Assembly (NCBI GenBank): GCA_030549335.1 | Contig: CM060191.1 | Coordinates: 55,031,447 to 55,095,446 of the forward strand | Source of the DNA: Pontederia crassipes | Lineage: Eukaryota > Streptophyta > Magnoliopsida > Commelinales > Pontederiaceae | Length of the DNA: 64,000 bases | Reading direction: 5' to 3' | Part shown: piece after piece, positions 58,192-64,000 of the stretch | Numbering within the stretch: position 1 is the stretch's first letter | Layout of the letters: each line of letters opens with the position of its first letter | Made by a program: the position numbers and the translations under genes | The notes under the pieces: generated by a model | The model's database searches: none | What the model was told of the DNA's origin: nothing | Seen by the model: the letters and a program-made list of their open reading frames with translations, nothing else

Positions 58192-59894
58192 GATCTCATT
58201 GCAGCTGCACAATGAAGGATTGAACTTGACAGGGTGATACTACAGTTTTGCACATTTCAGCTATTGGTATACTTGTATTTTTGTACTGGTTTCACTCAGT
58301 CAGACTTCTTGTGAGGAGGTGCTGAAGCATTTAATGTTGTAGCTTAAAGGATGTTAAGATCCTTATTCATTATTACACGCCCAAAACGTGTCTGTTAGAA
58401 CTGAACAACAGACACATAATAAATGAAGGAAAAATCCATCCCAAAGATGGACTGAACTCTATTACTGAAACTTCTCATCATGTCTCCAAAAGTAAAATTC
58501 CCAATATACTACTTTCAGCGAGATGCCTGTGTAGAAAAGTTGGCCCAAGGTAAATTTCGTTGACAACTTCAGCTTCTTGTTTTGGTGAGTACTTTGATAC
58601 TCAGTCATAATCCGACCAATCCGGTTGGTTCATATAATATGAGAAGAAATCCACAATTACAAAGAGAAAACAACAGAACTAAATGAGTAAAATATCATAA
58701 CTTCAATTAATTAAATTAGAATCAGCATGATGAAAAAAAATAAGTGTAGGAACAATTTTAGGAAATTAAACAAAATAGTTCCCAAAGCTCATGGAACAGC
58801 AAGTGTTTTTGAGCATGCATGTAATGAAAATAAGTCGTTCTCTTGCAGAACATTTGGGTGTTGGACATATTCCCACCCGGGCTTTGCATCAGTTGTATAT
58901 TCCCATCTCATTCTATTTGCTAAACAACATATACTTAGAAATTTACTTATCCACTGATTTAATGCTTGACTTGTTACTCAAAGTTCATATTCTTATAAAC
59001 GAAGAAGAAAAGAAGTCTAAACATGTGTAAACAAGAAATCATAAACACCAAATTTCTTGAGCTTAAATTTAAAGTGGCAATTGTGATGACTGCAGAAACA
59101 AAATAGTATAACTTTTATAATTATATAGTTTGGACTGATTGACTGCAGAGAAAAAATGAGAAGAAAGAAAGAAAGAAAAAAGAGAACTCATGGAGCCGCA
59201 AGAGTGTTCGCGCATGCGCAAAAGAGGGTCAGTCCCATCTCCCAACCACTGGAACAGAGCACGACATGTGTTTTGCTTCCGAGGTCGTAAGCCACCAACT
59301 GTGCTTATGCTTGAGCTGCTGCCATTTTGTTTTTCCCAGCAAAAATAGGTTCTTCATCTCTTCGAGTTGCTGCTGCTGGTTGTTGTTGGCGTTTAGTTGT
59401 TCTTTTGTGGAGAAGAGAGAAGCGAAGGTTTCTTCAAGCTCTTAAAATTTCAATTTTCAAAGAATCTATCGACACCCATTATGGTGATTCTCTTTTTCAC
59501 ATTTCAATTTTCATTTTGTTACTTTGTAGATGAAAAAGTGCTTATTGTAAAGCTTGCTTATGGAAGAATATTTATCACATAGTGAAGATTTTGGGTTGAT
59601 CTCAACCTCATGATTTTTATCCTTGATTTGAAGAGTTTTTCCACGTTAAAATTACTGTGTTCATATGTCAGATGTATTGAGTTGAATTTTCGTTTGGTGT
59701 CATTTATAACAATCCATTTAGTTACAACATAATGTGCGCCTAAACCTTTTTCAAATTACAGCAGTGCATAGTGTATGTCTAGATTATAGTCATTTTTGAA
59801 CTGTGTAAGAGTACGCCTAAACTATAGTCATTTCTGGACTGTGCAAGGAGTACGCTTATACTATAGTCAATTTGGAGTTCTGAAAGATCTTCAC
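58192..59894. other. Intergenic, no gene recognised
   Basis: 3' flank of the transporter gene, then AT-rich spacer. 59150-59600 is somewhat gene-like in composition but has no recognisable product. Confidence 0.5.
59768..59885. repeat. Short tandem repeat, about 3 units of 40 bp
   Basis: Units share AGTACGC(C/T)TA.ACTATAGTCA.TT..G.ACTGTG.AAGG with growing divergence at both ends. Confidence 0.8.
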
Positions 59895-59897
59895 TTA

Positions 59898-60532
59898 GGG
59901 GGCGTTTTATCTAGAGGTAATCTTTATAGATTACCGGATAATGTTGTATTAAATTACATGGGTCCACCACATTACTCTATTCACTGAGAGGTAGCCTAGG
60001 CAACCTACATTGCCTATGAAGTGATAATGCAAATTGTCTACGGGAGGGTAGACAATCTACGTTACCATCTGGGTTATAATTTTTTTAATTTTACTTTTCG
60101 CATTTGTCCTTTACAGTTTTATTTAAATAAATTCTAAAACACATTGAATAAATTATAATAATAATTAAATGAATTATAAAATGAATCAAATAAATTTTAT
60201 AATTATTAAGACTATATTATTATCATATTTTACAAATATATTAATTATTTTATAAATTTTAATTTTATGGGTGAGAATATATATTTGTGATTTAAGTTTA
60301 TGAAGTTAAAAATAATTTATATATCTAAATATAATTCTTTTGATTATGGGTATATTAGTGAAAACTGTATATTAACTCATAAATATGTATTTTCTTATAA
60401 ATAACTAATATGGATTGCTAGATAAATTACTTATGCATATTAAATAAGATAATGTACATTGCTGACAATTTAATAAGTGTCAATCTTTCTTAGAGGCAAT
60501 CTATATTGCTAGGTAATGCAGTGAATGCACCC
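59898..60532. mobile_element. PIF/Harbinger-like MITE A
   Basis: Flanked by TTA (59895-59897 and 60533-60535). Its left end GGGGGCGTTTTATCTAGAGG matches best, inverted, the right end of MITE B (60985), and its right end resembles the left end of B, so A and B are one family. AT-rich interior, no coding frame. Confidence 0.55.
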
Positions 60533-60535
60533 TTA

Positions 60536-60985
60536 GAGGCCGTTTGGCGCATTACCGATTTAATTAACTGGTAATTTAAAACTTTTTTAGATTTTAATAA
60601 CATATTATTATAAATAAACAAAGAAAAAATAGAAAAGTGAATATATATATATAAACAATGTGACAAAATCGAGAGTTATTTGTAAAAGAGTCCGAATAAT
60701 AAAAAAGATGAAGTTAAATGATATTTATTTATTAATAAAATATTTAAAATAAAAATTTTAATTGAATGGATATTTTCGTCAAAATGCATTCCTATCAGTT
60801 GGTTATCTGGAAAGACACCTCCCCTGCCTGCTATCTAGATCACTAATGATGTGGTAATTAAGATTACCAGAGTAATAAAAATTACCGATAATCACTCGCA
60901 GCCAAACGAGATAATGTGGTGAGCCCCGAGAATTTTAAATAAAATAGCCAGTAATCTATTTAGATTGCCTTATACCAAACGGCCC
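60536..60985. mobile_element. PIF/Harbinger-like MITE B
   Basis: Left end GAGGCCGTTTGGCGCATTACC; right end reverse-complemented GGGGCCGTTTGGTATAAGG. TTA on both sides (60533-60535, 60986-60988) fits the 3-bp target duplication of PIF/Harbinger elements. It directly adjoins MITE A, sharing one TTA. No coding frame. Confidence 0.65.
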
Positions 60986-61030
60986 CTTAGATCTTAGTCT
61001 TCCACATTTGCATTTTGGGCCCAATAATTC

Positions 61031-61041
61031 TGGTATCAGAG
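61031..61041 (+). other. Primer binding site (initiator Met tRNA) of the right-edge copia element
   Basis: TGGTATCAGAG lies 17 bases before the gag start codon region. No intact 5' LTR is seen directly upstream because MITE B ends only 45 bases before it. Confidence 0.8.
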
Positions 61042-61050
61042 TAGTTGGTT

Positions 61051-64000
61051 ATGGCTGAAAAGATGGATTTTGGCACAAGCAAAATGTTTAGTTTGAATGG
61101 AGATAATTACAATCTTTGGAAGAACAAAATGAAAAATTTGCTCTTTGTGAAGGGAATGCATCTTTTAGAGTTTGCAACACAAAAACCAAATACTAAATCA
61201 GATGAAGAATTAGAATTTGAGCATTGGCAAGTATGCAAATTTATTAGACAGTTTGTTGATGAGAATGTCTATAATCACATATAGAATGAAAACCATGCAA
61301 GGACCCTTTGGAACAAGCTTGAAAATATGTATGCATAAAAGACTGGGAACAACAAGTTGCTTTTGCTTAGGCAGTTGACGTAGTTGAGGTTCAAAGATGA
61401 CAGCTCAGTTGCACACCTTGAATGATTTTCAAGGCATTATCAGTCTGTTGTCAGACATGGTTGTAAAGTTTGAAGATGAGGTATTGAATCTTTTGTTGCT
61501 TGCCACTCTACCAAACATTTGGGAGACTTTCAGGGTATCTCTTGCCAACTATACATATAATGGGATTGTTTCTTTAGAAATTATAAAGGCAGCTGTGTTG
61601 AATGAAGAGATGAGGAGAAAATCTCAAGGTTCTTCTTCACAGTCAGAGGTTCTGGTTACAAAGAACAGGGGGAGGAACAGAAATAGAGATGAAAAAAATA
61701 GAGATAAAAGTAAAAGCAAGTCAAGATCCAGATACAAGAATATGCAATGTCACCACTGTGAAAAGAAATGTCACATTAAGAAGTATTATTTTCGATTGAA
61801 GAGAGAAAACAAGAATTGGAAGAAGCGGAAGAAAGATGGTGCAAAAGATGTTGCCGCAGCTGCTCAGCTTTTCATTGTTTGTGATACTGACCAAGTGAAT
61901 GTTGCACATAATGAGACATCCTAGTTGGTTGCTAGTGGGTCTAGTCTTCATGTCACCTCTCATAAGGAGTTCTTTAGTTCTTATATGCCTAGTAACTTTG
62001 GCACTTTAAAGATGGGAAATGGATCTATTTCTCATGTTGTGGGCATGATTAATGTTGTATTGCAAAATGGAAATGAAACTCTCATTACACTTAAATATGT
62101 GAAGCATGCTCCTGATATGCATATGAATCTTATCTCTATAGGGAAGCTGGACAGTGAAGGATACTGTAATGTTTCCAGTGATGAAAAATGGAAGCTCATC
62201 AAAGGCTCTTTGGTAGTGGCCCGGGGTAAGAAATGTGACAATAATCTCTATGTTATGCAGACATCAATCTTCAGGATTCAATGCATGTGGCAAAAGAAGA
62301 AAAGTCCATAGAGTTGTGGCATAGGAGGTTTGGCCACATGAGTGAAAAAGGTTTGCAGTGCTTGCTGAAAAATAATTTGTTTCCAAATGTGAAGAGAGAT
62401 AAGTTGGAGAAGTGCAGCCATTGTATGGTAGGAAAGCAAAAAAGGGTTTCTTTCAAAAGCCATCCACCATCAAGAAAAATACAACTATTAGAGTTGGCTC
62501 ACTCTAATGTATGTGAACCTTTGAAGACCAGTTCATTGGGTGATGCTCTCTACTTTGTCACCTTCATTGATGATTGCTTCAGGAAGGTGTGCGTGTACAG
62601 CTTGAAGAGGAAGGATCAAATTCTTGGTGTCTTCGAGGAGTTTCATGCACTTGTAGAGAGGCAAACTGGCAAGAAATTGAAGTGGGTCCGTAGTGAGAAT
62701 GGAGGTGAGTATATTCGTCCTTTTGATCAGTATTGCAGGACTAATGAAATCAGACACCAGAAGACTCCTCCTAAGACTCCTCAGTTGAATGATGTAGTAG
62801 AGAGGATGAACAGGACACTAATTGAGAGGGTTGTTTGTATACTGTCAAAAGCAAACTTGCCTACTTCCTTTTGGTGTGAGGCATTGTATAGAGCTGCCCA
62901 TGTAGTGAATTTGTCTCCATATGTCATCTTGGATGGTGATGTTCCAGACAAGATTTAATTTGAAAAAGATGTCTCCTATGACCATTTGCGTGTTTTTAGT
63001 TGCTTGCAAAGCTTTTATTCATGTGCCTAAGGATGAAAGGTCAAAGCTGGAATCAAGAAGCAGACAGTGTGTTTTTTATGACTTTGATGAGTTTGGATAC
63101 AGGTTGTATGATCTAGTTGAGAAGAAGTTTGTGAGGAGTAGAGATGTGGATCGGACGATTGAGGATATCTAAACAGATCAGTCTCAGGATAGTTGCAACC
63201 CAGTTGATGTGGATCCTGCACTTTTGCAGCATGGTTAAGATGTAATTCTTGATGACACACAAGTTGGCACACCAAGTTAAGGAGAAGAGAAAGTTACACC
63301 TGACCCCCTACTGATAATAGTGATGACGATGTTCAGCAGGAGGCTAGCACATCATATGTTGTGCCTCAGCGCAGGTCCACGAGGGAGAAGCGTCCATCCA
63401 CCAAGTATCCTATACATGATTACGTTTTATTGACTGATAGTGGTGAGCCTAAATGTCTTGCAGAGACTCTGAAGGACACACAGAAGGATAGGTGGACTAA
63501 GGCTATGGAGGAGGAGATGCAATCTCTTTATGACAACCAAACCTTTGAGCTTGTGAATTTGCCTAAAGAAAAAAAAGCCTTGAGAAACAGGTGGGTTTTT
63601 AGAGTCAAGCATTGTGAGAACTCTTCTAACCCAATGCACAAAGCTAGATTGGTTGTGAAGGGTTATAGCCAGAGGAAGGAGATTGATTATTATAAAATTT
63701 TCTCTCCTATGGTAAAGATGTCTTCAATTAGAGTGGTTCTTAGTTTAGGTACTAGTCTGGACTTAGAGGTTGAGCAGATGAATGTGAAGATAGCCTTCTT
63801 GCATGGTGATCTTGAGGAGGAGATCTATATGAAATAGTCAGAAGGTTTTGTGGATAAGGGAAAAGAGGATTATATTTGCATGTTGAAGAGCTTGTATGGC
63901 CTGAAATAAGCTCCTAGACAGTGGTACATGAAGTTGGAGTAATTTATGTTGGAGCAGGGCTACACCATGATTACTTCAGATCATTGTGTTTTTGTGAGGA
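61051..64000 (+). pseudogene. Ty1/copia gag-pol, decayed, continues past the window
   Basis: The gag start [20 protein letters not shown] is followed by broken gag, a degraded zinc knuckle (CHHCEKKCHIKKYYF, lacking the Gly and last Cys; about 61747-61791), a protease-region piece (SGSSLHVTS, 61925-62311), integrase (LWHRRFGHMSEKGL, SHCMVGKQ, TFIDDCFRKV, SENGGEY, ERMNRTLIE; 62281-62958) and reverse transcriptase (RWVFRVKH, KARLVVKGYSQ, FLHGDLEEEIYM; 63361-63837). Stops include 61282-61284, 61370-61372, 63170-63172, 63835-63837 and 63907-63909; frame changes lie near 61420 and 62280. Two stops fall where the family has Gln (after IYMK and in LK-stop-APRQWY), as expected from C-to-T change. The YVDD region would lie beyond 64000. 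Confidence 0.9.

Noticed and set aside
61031..61041. TGGTATCAGAG as part of a tRNA gene
   Set aside because: It is the 3'-end complement used as a retrotransposon primer site; no cloverleaf is present here or at 40796.
1..64000. CRISPR arrays, operons, ribosome binding sites, bacterial terminators
   Set aside because: The introns, repeats and gene families are those of a plant nuclear genome; no regularly spaced direct repeats were seen.

Overview
The window is nuclear DNA of a flowering plant, probably a monocot. The basis is four intron-containing plant gene families with GT/GC-AG introns, long AT-rich spacers, and nested LTR retrotransposons and MITEs. The monocot guess rests on the GC-rich coding exons of the BOI-type gene, on an Au-type SINE and on Sirevirus-like repeats; it is an inference.

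Four genes, all on the + strand, could be rebuilt exon by exon: (1) a BOI-type RING E3 ligase, 10284-11502, 3 exons, 325 aa, intact; (2) a PERK-type proline-rich receptor kinase, 28392-31145, 8 exons, broken by an in-frame TAG and a one-base insertion while every splice site and kinase motif is kept; (3) the U1 snRNP 70K protein, 46774-52690, 10 exons, 491 aa, with the long sixth intron known for regulated retention in plants; (4) a TauE/SafE-family membrane transporter, 54833-58191, 12 exons, 488 aa. They are unrelated in function and do not form a cluster.

The rest is mostly mobile DNA. From the left: decayed CACTA (En/Spm) remains (about 1230-5055) carrying a solo LTR (2896-4947); a MITE (12335-13016); a CACTA-like terminus and minisatellite (20269-21240) abutting a 5'-truncated Ty3/gypsy chromovirus pol (21254-23112) and LTR-like DNA to about 26256; a copia solo LTR (31760-32193) and, 1.6 kb away, a full-length copia element of the same LTR family on the - strand (33769-38206, perfect 5-bp target duplication); a Sirevirus-like non-autonomous element with three LTRs and two gag copies (39630-45896); an Au-like SINE in a transporter intron (57289-57484); MITEs (50758-51568 and 59898-60985); and a decayed Ty1/copia element running off the right edge (61031-64000).

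No rRNA, tRNA, CRISPR or bacterial-type features were seen. The observations most worth checking are the three-LTR element, the doubly broken but otherwise conserved kinase gene, two inferred GC-AG introns, a 52-bp duplication that copies a splice donor, and a G-box cluster with no visible gene.
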